Source: Ochromonas danica
Taxonomy: Eukaryota; Sar; Chrysophyceae; Chromulinales; Chromulinaceae
DNA: 54,457 nt
Direction of reading: 5' to 3'
NCBI GenBank assembly: GCA_015146655.1
Contig: VKHL01000177.1
Span: 1-54,457, forward strand
Shown here: positions 1 through 9,765 of the stretch, piece by piece
How the letters are laid out: every line of letters begins with the position of its first letter
Position numbering within the stretch: the first letter of the stretch is position 1
Made by a program: the position numbers and the translations under genes
The notes under the pieces: generated by a model
The model's database searches: none
Told to the model about the DNA's origin: nothing
The model's input: only the letters and a program-made list of their open reading frames with translations

Positions 1-2470
1 GACCACTGGGCTGGCTACTCGGCTGACTCGAAGGTTGAACCGAAGGCTGCGAAGAAGGCTGAGAGGTAGGACGTCCGCTTGGCTGGGAACTCGGTTGGCT
101 ACTTGGTTGCCGTGTGGGTTGTCCACTCGGCTGACAAGACGGCTGACTGCTTGGTTGACCACTGGGCTGGCTACTTGGCTGGCTCGAAGGTTGGCTGGTA
201 GGATTTACCGTTGATGATGTAGTTGGGGACGTTGTTGGATAAGGTGTCATAATCGGTTGATTGGAAGGTGCAAGGGTCGGACTTGCGGTGACAGGCATTA
301 TTGTTGGCGCATGAGACCAGGAGCCAATTTGTGATTTGCGTAGTCGGGTGGAACCCATTTCATCGAGGTATTCCGCATAATATAGTGCTCCACCATACAC
401 GAGACACGTTGGAGAATATCCCATGGGTGCAAGAGAGCTTTCGACATCCTCGCCTCCGATTCCAGCTACGCCATTTCCGATATTTGTAAATATTGTCCGA
501 TCAGAAGCTCTAACTGCTCGAATAGCGGGAGTTTTTAATAGAGTAACGTAGAGAGTTCCGCTAGTGTCTCCACATATTCCTCTATTGTATGTTAAGTTAG
601 CCAGTGTGGCTGCAAGATAGTCACCATTAGAACCTCCACTTGACGTGCCAACATAGGTGATAAGGCTTGTAGTATTGGTACGCCGAATGCGATTATTATT
701 GGGGTCGGAAATATAGAGAGATGACGATTGAGGATTGTACCATAAGCCATACACAATACCAAAAGAGGCCAAGCTGGGAGCAACATTATCAACAAAGCTA
801 CAAGAACCTGTGCCTGCAAAGGTAGAAATAGTGGCAGAGCTGATTAGAAGCTTTCGGATAACACAGCTATCATCAGCAATATAAAGAACATTTGCTGAAG
901 AATCGTAGGCTAACGCACGAGGATTGCACAAGCTACACAAAGATGCCGCATTCCCGCTATATGTCGAAGAAGCGCAACACGAAGGACCGTTACCAGCAGC
1001 TGTCACTGCGGAACCTGTCGCAGCGATTTTGCGGACACGATTTCCTTTATTCTCGCTGACGAAAATATTTCCATTCGTATCCCCCACAACGGAGATGGGA
1101 TCATTTAAAGCAGATAATGATGCTGGAACATTTTCAGCGTAATAGCCTCCAACACCAATCCCAGAAAAAACAGAGACATTGTGTGGGCTGGCAGCAGTAA
1201 TCTTGTGCACATAATGCCTGTCAGGTTCAGTCAGATAAAATGCACCAGTAGAATCCACATATATTGAAGTAATCGACTGGAAGAAGGCAGAGGAAGCAGG
1301 GATACTCACTCCTCCAATATAACCTTGCACAGTATAAAGGATGCCATTATTGATATTGGGCGCAGTTAACCGCCACAACATATTGTAGTAGAAGTCTGTC
1401 AGATAGAGTGTACCTCCATAGACTTTGCAACCGCGAGATAAACCCACACGAGAATTAGTTCCTTGCCCTCCATTTCTTAATCCGTACTGATATGTAGAAT
1501 TGAAGCTTATAATTAAAAATACGCCGGTGTTCGCTTGGTCTAACCGTCGATAGTAATTGATAGTGTAATCACCAAAGTACGTATTGCCATTGGTATCACC
1601 ACAAACACTGACAGGATGATCAATGCCTGCGCTAGTAGCACTACCACTGCTTCCCGAAGGAATGCATGTGCCCGTACCAGCATAAGTGGACAATTGCTGC
1701 GCAGCTCCAGGCCACGCTCCATTTGACATTGTCACTTTTCGAATCACACAATTGTCCCGATCTGCAATATACATGATATAAACTGTTGAACGCATATCCA
1801 TGTACATATCCATGGGATGGTTTAACTGTCCGTTGGTGGCGGAATCGGCATTGAGAAAGCCAGCAGTGGCAGACCCAGCAACAGTGTAAATGGCCCCAGT
1901 GGTGTCAACATAGCGGATACGATTATTGCTACTATCTGCTATTATCACAACATCCTTGCTCGCATAATAGAAGATACCTGCAGGGTTGTTCAACGTGGCA
2001 GTGGTGGCTTGCCCGTTGTCCCCGGAATAGGAGCAAACACCATATTGACCAGCTAAGGTGGTCACCACGAGAGAAGTGGAGATGGTGCGAATACGACATC
2101 CATAATATTCCGAGTAATAGAATATTCCTGCGGTGTTGGCAGCGATTCCCCAGGTGTAGTTGAGGAAAGCTGCTGTGGCAGCGATGGACTCACTCGTTGA
2201 TCCCCCCGAGCTCCCCACACCTGCCAGCGTCGTGATAATCCCATTGGTACTAATTTTTCGAATATAGTAATGCTCTGCCAGGTAGATATTTCCATTGGAG
2301 TCAATGAAGAGACCCGCAGGTTCATTCACTTTGGCTGCCAAGGCATTTCCTCCATCACCACGTAGAGAATAGGTTGCATTCGTATATCCAGCGAAAGTTT
2401 CAACAAGTTCAGAATAAGAGGTATAGAAGAGATATAAAAATATCAAAAGCAAAGAAACTTTCAATTTCAT
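1..2470 (-). CDS. Secreted NHL-repeat propeller protein with Q-P-S repeat tail (3' end cut by window edge)
   Basis: Read from the ATG at 2470, the frame stays open for 823 codons to the window edge, so the C-terminus is missing and no intron is needed. Residues 1-20 (MKLKVSLLLIFLYLFYTSYS) form a signal peptide. Then come about twelve NHL-like repeats of 45-55 residues, each with a [T/V]-x-A-G start, an N-x-P or similar turn, and a final D-x-x-N-N-R-I-R-like strand; twelve would suit two six-bladed beta-propellers. From about residue 735 the sequence becomes Pro/Thr/Ser-rich, and from about 755 it runs in 4-residue Q-P-S-x units with occasional C, R or V at the variable place. Such tails are known from stramenopile surface proteins and are thought to be extended, glycosylated stalks. 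Role in adhesion or the extracellular matrix is inference. It is divergent to the lectin-like gene at 2757. Confidence 0.85.
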   Translation of the reverse strand, partial: MKLKVSLLLIFLYLFYTSYSELVETFAGYTNATYSLRGDGGNALAAKVNEPAGLFIDSNGNIYLAEHYYIRKISTNGIITTLAGVGSSGGSTSESIAATAAFLNYTWGIAANTAGIFYYSEYYGCRIRTISTSLVVTTLAGQYGVCSYSGDNGQATTATLNNPAGIFYYASKDVVIIADSSNNRIRYVDTTGAIYTVAGSATAGFLNADSATNGQLNHPMDMYMDMRSTVYIMYIADRDNCVIRKVTMSNGAWPGAAQQLSTYAGTGTCIPSGSSGSATSAGIDHPVSVCGDTNGNTYFGDYTINYYRRLDQANTGVFLIISFNSTYQYGLRNGGQGTNSRVGLSRGCKVYGGTLYLTDFYYNMLWRLTAPNINNGILYTVQGYIGGVSIPASSAFFQSITSIYVDSTGAFYLTEPDRHYVHKITAASPHNVSVFSGIGVGGYYAENVPASLSALNDPISVVGDTNGNIFVSENKGNRVRKIAATGSAVTAAGNGPSCCASSTYSGNAASLCSLCNPRALAYDSSANVLYIADDSCVIRKLLISSATISTFAGTGSCSFVDNVAPSLASFGIVYGLWYNPQSSSLYISDPNNNRIRRTNTTSLITYVGTSSGGSNGDYLAATLANLTYNRGICGDTSGTLYVTLLKTPAIRAVRASDRTIFTNIGNGVAGIGGEDVESSLAPMGYSPTCLVYGGALYYAEYLDEMGSTRLRKSQIGSWSHAPTIMPVTASPTLAPSNQPIMTPYPTTSPTTSSTVNPTSQPSSQPSSQPSGQPSSQPSCQPSGQPTRQPSSQPSSQPSGRPTSQPSSQPSVQPSSQPSSQPSG

Positions 2471-2756
2471 TATCTTTTTTGCATAGTCATGAATAATCGC
2501 TGTCGGAAATGCATTGTTGACAATCCTCTTCTCTCTTTCCAGACCCTTTCTTGTTAACTTAATAGATCCAAAAGTGGTGGGTGTGTTGCACACCACTTCT
2601 GCAAGTGCACACAGCCAAGACCAGACAGCCAGTCTGCCAGACTAAAACTTAACAGTTTCGTTTGTCTTTTCTTGTGTTGCTTTCATCATTAGAAAGACTA
2701 CCCTTGTTAGAAGATTGAGGAAGCCATACAGCTGTGTGAATTGATATTCTTTAAGG
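2471..2756. promoter_or_regulatory. Divergent promoter between two secreted-protein genes
   Basis: This 286-base gap separates the start codons of the NHL/QPS gene and the LecA-like gene, so it should hold both promoters. It contains a dyad at 2572-2598: arms AAGTGGTG and CACCACTT around an 11-base centre. No TATA box stands out. Shared control of the two genes is inference. Confidence 0.4.
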
Positions 2757-3908
2757 ATGCGAGGACAGTTATGTTTTAATGGCGGTTCTTTCTTCTTTTT
2801 ATTGCTTGTATTATTGTTGATGTCGAACATTTCGGTGCTTGGCGACACATTGTATGAAGAAGGATTTTATGACTTCGCCACTCAACCAGGAGGAATTGAC
2901 GACACAACGAACAATCCTAACACGCCTTTTTCAACAAACACTGCGCGTGCCACAGACGGTGTGACATCCACGTCAGCATTTACGACTTCATCACCTCGAT
3001 TCCCATATTACTCTGGTTCTGAAGGCAACACCACAGACCGTTATCTGCATCACCAAAGATACAGAGAAAGCGCAGCTGAACAAGGTATAGCATTAATTGG
3101 TGCTGGTGATGAGGAAAAGGAAGCTGCTCGTCTCAAAATAACCTCCAAAGCTAACTATCGCGATCTGCCCGCCCCTAACAAGACCTTCACTGTCCATGCT
3201 GCCATCCGCTGGAATCCTTCAGATTATGCCATACAAGAAGGCGAATACTATAATATCACTGTGTATGGGAGTCAAAGTGGCTACTCGGACCAGTTCTGGA
3301 ATGATGGCGGTATTCGTGTCAATGCCGAAGGCTATGAGTCCTATTTTGATGCAACTTCAAACTGCTATGTCGCGCTAGGAAGATGCCGAAATTATTTAAA
3401 GAAGCGTAAGAGAGTAGAATCTGCAAATTGGATGACTCTCTCTTGTGCGATTGGCTCGTTTGTTCGCCCTTTGACTCTGATCAAAGATGGTGAAGAACAA
3501 GACTACAAGTGGATGCCTCTGGATGAAGCAGAATTGGCGTATACGAGCTTTGCTGTTGGTCGTACCATCGAATTTCGTGCGGTGTATTCTGGGTCATTGA
3601 TTTGTTTTGCAAATGATGCCTATAACTTATACTGGAACAACTATGGCTCGCTGCAAGTCACTGTGCGGAGAGTCAGCTGGCCGCCTTCGAACGCCACGGT
3701 TTACGAGGAGATGCTCTTACCTGCTTGTGATTCTGCCCAAGTGGTGTATGCTAATTATGGTACTGCATCAACCGAAAAGGTGAAATGCAATCCTAATGGT
3801 GGCGGATCTGGCTGGACTATGGAGGACATTCTCAAAACAAGTGGGGAATACGGATCTGGCGCGCCTTCGTATATATTTGATGATCTTCCTGCCGGTGCTT
3901 TGAGTTAA
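2757..3908 (+). CDS. Secreted protein with LecA (PA-IL)-like lectin domain
   Basis: Single-exon gene of 383 residues ending in TAA. Residues 1-29 are a signal peptide (FFFLLLVLLL core). A low-complexity Thr/Ser/Asn-rich stretch follows to about residue 140. Residues about 140-325 resemble the galactose-binding LecA/PA-IL family: the strand IRWNPSDYAIQEGEYYNITV matches the early LecA strand, and the segment CFANDAYNLYWNNYGSLQV matches the LecA calcium loop and following strand. In LecA the calcium and sugar are held by D100, T104, N107 and N108; here D287, N294 and N295 keep that exact spacing, while the T104 place is Leu. The domain carries a long insert with Cys and Lys/Arg. There are several N-glycosylation sequons. 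Family assignment is by motif from memory, so the sugar specificity is unknown. It is divergent to the NHL/QPS gene. Confidence 0.7.
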   Translation: MRGQLCFNGGSFFFLLLVLLLMSNISVLGDTLYEEGFYDFATQPGGIDDTTNNPNTPFSTNTARATDGVTSTSAFTTSSPRFPYYSGSEGNTTDRYLHHQRYRESAAEQGIALIGAGDEEKEAARLKITSKANYRDLPAPNKTFTVHAAIRWNPSDYAIQEGEYYNITVYGSQSGYSDQFWNDGGIRVNAEGYESYFDATSNCYVALGRCRNYLKKRKRVESANWMTLSCAIGSFVRPLTLIKDGEEQDYKWMPLDEAELAYTSFAVGRTIEFRAVYSGSLICFANDAYNLYWNNYGSLQVTVRRVSWPPSNATVYEEMLLPACDSAQVVYANYGTASTEKVKCNPNGGGSGWTMEDILKTSGEYGSGAPSYIFDDLPAGALS

Positions 3909-4706
3909 ATACAATTGTGGCAATATCCTAGCCTCTGCTGCCATGATTGTTGATGGTTTCAAGATGACTCAATTTGTTTTACTAAGTATTTCTCTTGTAT
4001 AAGCTGTATGGTAAAAGAACGAATAGTCTAGATTCCTTTCTCCTTCTTCTCTTGAAGTGCAAGATCCTAGATCGCCTCAACTTCTTCATTGTACCTCCTC
4101 TGTACAGGAGTGAGCATCCCATGGCACTCAATAAACTACCTCCTGGTGGCTGGGGAAGGAGGTGGGGAACGACCCCCTCGCACAGGGCCGAGGAGCAGCC
4201 GGTGAAAGTTCAAGGCCAGCGCAGGGGGCCGAGGAGCAGCGCACCCGTCGCTTCTCTTTCGCCCCAAGTCAACGAAGGCTTTGCCCCGCTTCTCATTGAG
4301 ACCATCTCACACTTGGATCTCTCTCGTTCACTCCTCCAATTCACATCCGGTCTTCCTCAGTTGTGTGTGGCTTTTATGGCAGGTTGAGCTGTGACGTAAA
4401 TCATAGTTATATAGAAAGAAAGAATCTTTGATTAGGAACAATTTTACTCCGGATAAAACAAACCGTGTCTCACTTCCTTCATTGTCAGTTGTTCTGTTCT
4501 GCTCTACGCTACCTGTTTAACTTCTTCGACAAAATCTTGACATAAGCACTCGATTTCGTGGCTTGATGAGTCTGTTCTGAAAACATTTTTACTGTTGGAC
4601 ACACTATATTCGGTACGAGGGAGAACAAGCGATCGGAAGATCCATTGTGAAGAGGGTTGGATTTGATTGAAAGATATCCGGTGATTATTTATTGCACAGT
4701 TTCCAG
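3909..4706. other. Intergenic region with a GC-rich block
   Basis: No gene was recognised in this 800-base stretch. Positions about 4140-4260 are clearly more GC-rich than their surroundings and hold a 15-base direct repeat (GGGCCGAGGAGCAGC at 4185-4199 and 4226-4240). An open frame crosses the block but starts without a convincing ATG context and matches nothing I know, so it was not called. Confidence 0.5.
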
Positions 4707-5046
4707 ATGAAAGATTTCCAGGTACAATTTTCTAATCCCAAAAGTAAGTTCGTTGAAAAGTATTTTCTCTTATTATAAATTCAATTCTAACATACCCGTG
4801 TGAATATTGTTAGTTCCGTCTTATTTGGGAAAGAGAGCTCGTCAAGAACAGCTCGTCAGCCAAGATTACTCTTCGTGCTATGATTTATCCAGTCTATGCT
4901 CGAAGCATGTCAAAGACCATATCGTTCATTCTCAATTTTGTGACATGCCTATGCAGACATCTCAAACAGCAATCGCCGCTTCTGTTCTACCCAATGGACA
5001 GAGTTTAATGAAAGAATGCTGGGGATGGTTTGTTGATGGGGAATAA
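4707..5046 (+). CDS. Small two-exon hypothetical protein (89 aa)
   Basis: Model: exon 1 4707-4743, intron 4744-4813 (GTAAGT donor, GTTAG acceptor), exon 2 4814-5046, stop TAA. The join keeps frame and gives a protein starting MKDFQVQFSNPKI and continuing PSYLGKRARQEQLVSQDYSS, with several Cys and a Trp-rich end (CWGWFVDGE). The KRAR patch could be a nuclear targeting signal. No family is recognised. Support comes from clean splice signals and a frame that opens only after splicing. Short length and lack of homology keep the confidence low. Confidence 0.4.
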
Positions 5047-5648
5047 TGAAGACAACTATTCAGCCTGTATCAAGCCAGTATTTTCTATATCCAAGACTAT
5101 AAACTTCAGTTTGATTTTTGTACTATATGTTACCTGCCTTGTTCGTGTTGTTGGTACAGAATGTGATGCTTTCTTATCAGTGCCAATACTACGTACCCGT
5201 AACCTTCTCTGAAACACTTCGCTTAGCACGTAGAGATTCCGCAGCCCTTCTTTCTACCACAGACTGTCTTTTCCTCGCGTCCATCTACACTGTCCAACTA
5301 GCGGATCTTCAACTCCTAGATTTTACAGTGTCTCATTCATTCTTCCTACGACTACTGCATACTGTGTGGCTGCACCACTTTTTCCTTCTGCTGGTCTCTG
5401 TCATTGCTTTGCTCTCTTCGGTCATCTCGTGCGTTGAAATACTGTCATCGTGCGGAGATGCTACAATCTCGCCATTTCTTTAAACCATCTATCTTTCTGG
5501 TCCGACGGCATGGGCAAAGACTGTGATCATCCGTTCACAGTTTGCCTGGGCCTAAACTATGTGAGTATAGGGGATAAACTTGTGTGAACTTATCTTTTTA
5601 AATAAGAAAAAGCTATAATTGATTTCTATCTCATAACTTTTTACACGC
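5047..5648. other. Intergenic region, no gene supported
   Basis: Between the small gene and the 3' end of the PCH2 gene. An open frame of 118 codons from an ATG at 5127 is mostly hydrophobic and unlike any family known to me. Base composition resembles the surrounding non-coding DNA, so it is left uncalled. Nothing else was seen. Confidence 0.4.
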
Positions 5649-7280
5649 CTACATTGAGTCTGTCTGTTCTACGGGAATGATATCCACCGCATCCAACATA
5701 GCCTGAATAAAGTCGGTTGTACTAATCTGAACAGAACATCAAAAGTAAGAAAACCCAAGGCAAACATTATTATTATTCCTATCATGCAGTCTAGCGTTCT
5801 TACCTGAGGACGGTGAATTAACATGGCATGAGCCTGTAAGGGCAATTTACGCAGCGCTCTTCCACTCATATTCTGGAAAACGCAAATAATAGCAAACGTA
5901 AGGCCTTGGTTAATGGATAGGCGCACATTTCATTCATTCACCTCAGTCTTCTCAGCCAACAGATGAAGCAGTGACTGCCCAGCATCTACTCCAGCATCCG
6001 CCTCACTAGCACTGAGTGCTAAGGAGCTTTCAACCGAAATATGATTTAAAGTAGCAAAGGACTGAGCAGCTGATTGATTTTCACGATTGATTAAGATGCC
6101 TTTCGCTTCCAACTCATCAAGACAAGACCGCAGAATTTGTAACCTTTGCACCATCCAACACATATTAACTCATCCATTTCACCAAACAAACGGTGCATAT
6201 GCTCACCTAGCTTCCTTCCCAGGATTGCCAAGATGGATTTTGAGGTCTAGACGATCTAAAAAGGCCTAATAAGTCCTCAAAAGGTATGGGGTCAAGCAAG
6301 CAAATAACACGCCATACAGGAATAAACATGAACACTCACCTCGTCCAAAGAGTGCACCATGTTCGATGTGCAAAGAACCAAAACATTAGGCTTTCGTTTC
6401 AGTGAATCTAATGATGTAAGGACAGCATTCACTACTCTAACAGCATCTCCTGGTTCGCCTGATTTACTTGCAGCAGATCGTGCGTTAGCTATTGACTCCA
6501 CTTCGTCTATCAAGAGTACCACCAGACTATTTTGATCTTCCGCTATCTCTGATATGTGATTAAATAACTTCATAACAAGCTTCCCAGATTCTGAGAACCA
6601 TTTAGAAAAGAGAGAGTGAGCATTTACTTCAAAGAGCAATCCCGTCTGATACCGATGGGAGTTGCGAATGTAGACCTTCTGGGCCAATGCCTTACAAAGA
6701 GAAGTCTTGCCTGTGCCTAAACACACCTCATACAAGAGTAACATATCATCTGGAGCATGCTGTGTTAGACATAGGCTATCTGCTACCTACCTGGCGGTCC
6801 ATAGAGCAATATCATCTTGTTCCATGAGATGATATTAGCATCCACTTGAGCATCAGCAAATAGAATAGAGGAGCAGCAGTAATTGATCAACTTCTTCTTA
6901 ATCTTCTCATCCACTACGATAGCTTCCCAGAGGCCACGTAGATAGAGACTGGGCAGCTCCCACTGCTCTGCCGCGGGGATGTCCTCCTCGCCCTCCAGAT
7001 AGTCGCAGTCAGGTGGCTGCTCACTGAGACGAAACAGATGAATCCACAAATCAGCCTGCCAGAAAGATACGGTTTCATCTTTGTCCAAGTCACAGACGCG
7101 GAGGCATTGGATGGAGTCGGTCAGCGTTCTAGGCACTGCCAGGAGACCATTGCGGAAGACTGGCTGATGTTGAGACAAGGAAGATGTCAACTGATCTTCT
7201 AATTCTCTCAGCGAATTGATTGCTGGATGAGGCAGAATACTGGCCTCAATGTGGACAGTCACCTTCGCTAACCTGCTCAT
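5649..7280 (-). CDS. TRIP13: PCH2/TRIP13 AAA+ ATPase (HORMA-domain remodeller)
   Basis: Six exons on the minus strand: 7280-6791, 6716-6340, 6265-6207, 6143-5942, 5872-5804, 5726-5649; total 1275 bases, 424 residues, against about 430 in the animal protein. All introns are GT-AG and the joins reproduce the family alignment without gaps. The first intron splits the Walker A motif GPPGTGKT (residues 161-168), followed by SLCKALAQK. Also present are the family signature HSLFSKWFSESGKLV, Walker B LLIDEVES (D233, E234), the sensor segment with CTSN, and the C-terminal LSGRxLRKLP-type motif (MSGRALRKLP). TRIP13 uses ATP to unfold HORMA proteins in meiosis and the spindle checkpoint; it acts in nucleus and cytoplasm. 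Start chosen at 7280 because no upstream ATG lies in frame. Its presence fits a sexual or checkpoint-competent cell, but does not prove it. Confidence 0.95.
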
Positions 7281-7539
7281 AACAATCAAATGGTTGTCTA
7301 AATCTCCTCAATATTCGCCACTCCTAGTACTATTTGCGTGTGAAAGCCATAAAATTAGCAGAGTGGCTGGCTATACCACGATGTAGCAATGCAGCTACTA
7401 TATAACATTCTGTATCACGTGTTTACAAGATCATTAGAGTATCTTTCATTAAAGTTGGCGGTGCCAATGAGTGTAATAAAAAGTGCGAAACGATATTGTT
7501 ATTATTATAATTTGATTATAGAATTTGTGCTCTTCAATC

Positions 7540-8445
7540 TCACGATATCTGATTCTCTTCGGGAGTCTGTGCCACTATCGAAAGGGCATGAACTCCGTCA
7601 TTGAGTTCTTGAGCGAGCAAGGTATAGATCATCTTGTGTCGTTGCACCAGGCTGAGGCCTTCGAAGCACTCCGCCACAATATTAACAGCAAAATGGGTCT
7701 CTCCGCTCTGTGACACATCCGAATTCATATGACCAGCATGTTGGTGAGACTGATCTTCAATATCCAGCTTAACAGGCTTCAACAGAGTAAGCTTCTTGAC
7801 CATGCGATGGTATATCGGGCGTTGATCTGTGGAGCCAGGCGCCAAAGCGTTATTCTCACCCCCAACACCCTTCTCCTTCAACTCTTCAGCCTTGACCTTC
7901 ATCAAGTTTAGCATATTAAGGAAACCATTGTTCCGCCCAGGCGTTAAGCTCTTGGCAATGCCAGCATATTGAACAAACTCCGGCTTGACCTTCAGGATGT
8001 CTTCAGCACTATTTCCTGACAGACCGTTCACTAGCAAAGTAACCAAACCTTTGGTTAATTGAGAATCAGAGTCTCCCTGGTAATAAACCAGTCCGTCATC
8101 TCCCAAGTGGGCATGCACATAGACAGTTGAGAGACAGCCTCGCACTTTATTGTTGTCCACTTTTAGAGAGGCATCCATGGGCTTGGCCTTGGCTGCAAGA
8201 AAGAGAAGCTGCTGGTAGCGTAGCTTGTCGTCCACAACGGAGTGGAAGGAAGCTGCATAGGAGGCCAGCACTGGAGTGAGGCAATAGTCTGTCTCTACTG
8301 ATTGAGCACTTTCTTGCAATGCCAGTCCAAAGGGTGATTCTTTTGGGACAATCCGTCGATGAAAAAGAGATTTAGAAGAGAAAAGATATGCTTCTCCATG
8401 GCAGAAGAGCGCCAATGCAAGCAATCCAATCACCTGACAGAACAT
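7540..8445 (-). CDS. SUFE1: Plastid SufE-BolA fusion (cysteine desulfurase activator)
   Basis: Single exon, 301 residues, stop TGA. The N-terminus MFCQVIGLLALALFCHGEA is a signal peptide with a predicted cut before Y20, followed by a basic Ser-rich stretch; this resembles a heterokont bipartite plastid presequence with an aromatic +1 residue. Residues about 55-190 are SufE: the loop KVRGCLSTVYV holds the sulfur-accepting C104, then QGDSDSQLTKGLV and LTPGRNNGF match SufE. Residues about 205-298 are BolA: IEDQSHQHAGH, GETHFAVNIV, RHKMIYTLLAQEL and VHALSI. The SufE-BolA fusion is known from plant chloroplasts, where it activates the SufS/NifS desulfurase and may bind glutaredoxin through BolA. 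The ATG at 8445 is the first in frame. It lies divergent to the SRD5A3 gene with 135 bases between start codons. Confidence 0.93.
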   Translation of the reverse strand: MFCQVIGLLALALFCHGEAYLFSSKSLFHRRIVPKESPFGLALQESAQSVETDYCLTPVLASYAASFHSVVDDKLRYQQLLFLAAKAKPMDASLKVDNNKVRGCLSTVYVHAHLGDDGLVYYQGDSDSQLTKGLVTLLVNGLSGNSAEDILKVKPEFVQYAGIAKSLTPGRNNGFLNMLNLMKVKAEELKEKGVGGENNALAPGSTDQRPIYHRMVKKLTLLKPVKLDIEDQSHQHAGHMNSDVSQSGETHFAVNIVAECFEGLSLVQRHKMIYTLLAQELNDGVHALSIVAQTPEENQIS

Positions 8446-8580
8446 TTTCTGGTCTGATGCGTGCCAATTCTGCACCCTGTTGGTCAGAAATCGTATTTAT
8501 AGCATTATTAGTCTTACTTTCTTGATAACAAACTCAAACTCTCCCACTATGGGCTTCTTTTCCACAATGAATCTGGGGCG

Positions 8581-9546
8581 ATGGAATGGCTTGAAAGCGC
8601 CTCCGCCTTTGAAGGCGAGGAAGACAGTGAAGAGATTGAAGACTATATCATCCGATTTCTCAGCAACTGGTCCACTTCCGTGGATCTGCTATGGGTCTTG
8701 ATGATTTTGGGCGCATTGCTGGCTGGCCTGCCTCAGCTGTCCTTTGTTGGCACACATGGCAAGCGAGCAAGTAGTTCAGCTAGACAAGATTTCTACTCTA
8801 TATGGTCCATGCCTGTTAATTGGCAGAGTTTTGTGGATATGACCGTACCCAAGAAAACCTTCCGTCATTTCTATGTATTGGGCTCATCGGCTTCCGCCGT
8901 TTTACTCTTGTGGATGTATCTTCGCCCTTATCCCGTCAAAACACTCGCTGCTGTTTTGTTCTTTCTGCATTGTTTGAGAAGACTTTGGGAGTGTTACTAC
9001 CTGACCGAGTTTGGAGATTCGTCCATGCATGTCAGTGGCTACCTCGTGGGCATGGTGCATTATCTTCTTGTTCCTGTCACCCTTCTCATTGCTGCGTGTG
9101 AGGAGAAGGTTTCTAGGACACGACACTATCTGGTTCTGGGTTTGAGAAAGAAAGATGAGAAGAGAGCCACTGTGGTTATCGCACTCTATTTGCTGGCCAC
9201 TCTTCTGCAGTTCTTCTCACACAGAACATTGTATTACCTGAAGAAAAGAAAGATAAAGGAGGAGAAGGAGGGTTCGTCTGGGCAACAAGGATCGCAACAG
9301 CTCTATATATTGCCTAGTGGAGGAGGATTTGACTATTGCAGCTGTCCGCACTATTTGGCTGAAATTGGCATTTATTTGTCTTTGACCATTGCGACGTACA
9401 AGTGCAAGACTTCGTATTACCTCTTTCTATGGGTACTCGCGAATCTATCTGTGGTCGCTTACAAGCAGTATTCATGGTACTTGGAGAAATTCCCCGATGA
9501 AGTGCTTGAGAAGAATTGGTATATTCTCTTCCCTTTTGTCTGGTAG
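8581..9546 (+). CDS. SRD5A3: Polyprenol reductase, steroid 5-alpha-reductase family (SRD5A3-like)
   Basis: Single exon, 321 residues, about six to seven hydrophobic segments. The C-terminal half holds the family pattern: SGGGFDYCSCPHYLAEIGIYLSL, matching the SRD5A3 segment with G-x-x-F-x-Y-x-S-x-P-x-Y-L-x-E, and near the end the Y-K-Q-Y-x-W-Y-L-E-K-F-P-type motif followed by the short hydrophobic tail ending ILFPFVW. The mid-protein H-C-L-R-R-L-W-E-C motif is also typical. SRD5A3 reduces the alpha-isoprene unit of polyprenol to make dolichol in the ER, needed for N-glycosylation. The first 35 residues are acidic and divergent. An AATAAA polyadenylation-like signal lies at 9638-9643, about 90 bases after the stop. 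Confidence 0.88.
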   Translation: MEWLESASAFEGEEDSEEIEDYIIRFLSNWSTSVDLLWVLMILGALLAGLPQLSFVGTHGKRASSSARQDFYSIWSMPVNWQSFVDMTVPKKTFRHFYVLGSSASAVLLLWMYLRPYPVKTLAAVLFFLHCLRRLWECYYLTEFGDSSMHVSGYLVGMVHYLLVPVTLLIAACEEKVSRTRHYLVLGLRKKDEKRATVVIALYLLATLLQFFSHRTLYYLKKRKIKEEKEGSSGQQGSQQLYILPSGGGFDYCSCPHYLAEIGIYLSLTIATYKCKTSYYLFLWVLANLSVVAYKQYSWYLEKFPDEVLEKNWYILFPFVW

Positions 9547-9765
9547 TCTAGTAGAATGATGACTCGATGATGCTGTTGATGATGTAAATTTGATAAGAAA
9601 ATGTACAGTACAGGTAAATATTCTTATTTTATGCTTTAATAAAGTCGTTAAGCACAGCAAAACTGTTCCTCTGGCGATAAGGAGCGCAGAAAATGGTACA
9701 CTACTTCACAATTACTGAACAAAAGTTGCTTCGTTACACCCGAAGGTTGAAAAGGAAAGAGGCTT

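Noticed and set aside
3995-4387. Open frame of 130 codons across the GC-rich block
   Set aside because: Its start is not a convincing ATG for the whole frame, the translation matches no family and composition looks non-coding outside the block.
5127-5483. Hydrophobic open frame of 118 codons
   Set aside because: Low-complexity Leu/Ser/Val content, no motif and no splice or promoter support; likely chance.
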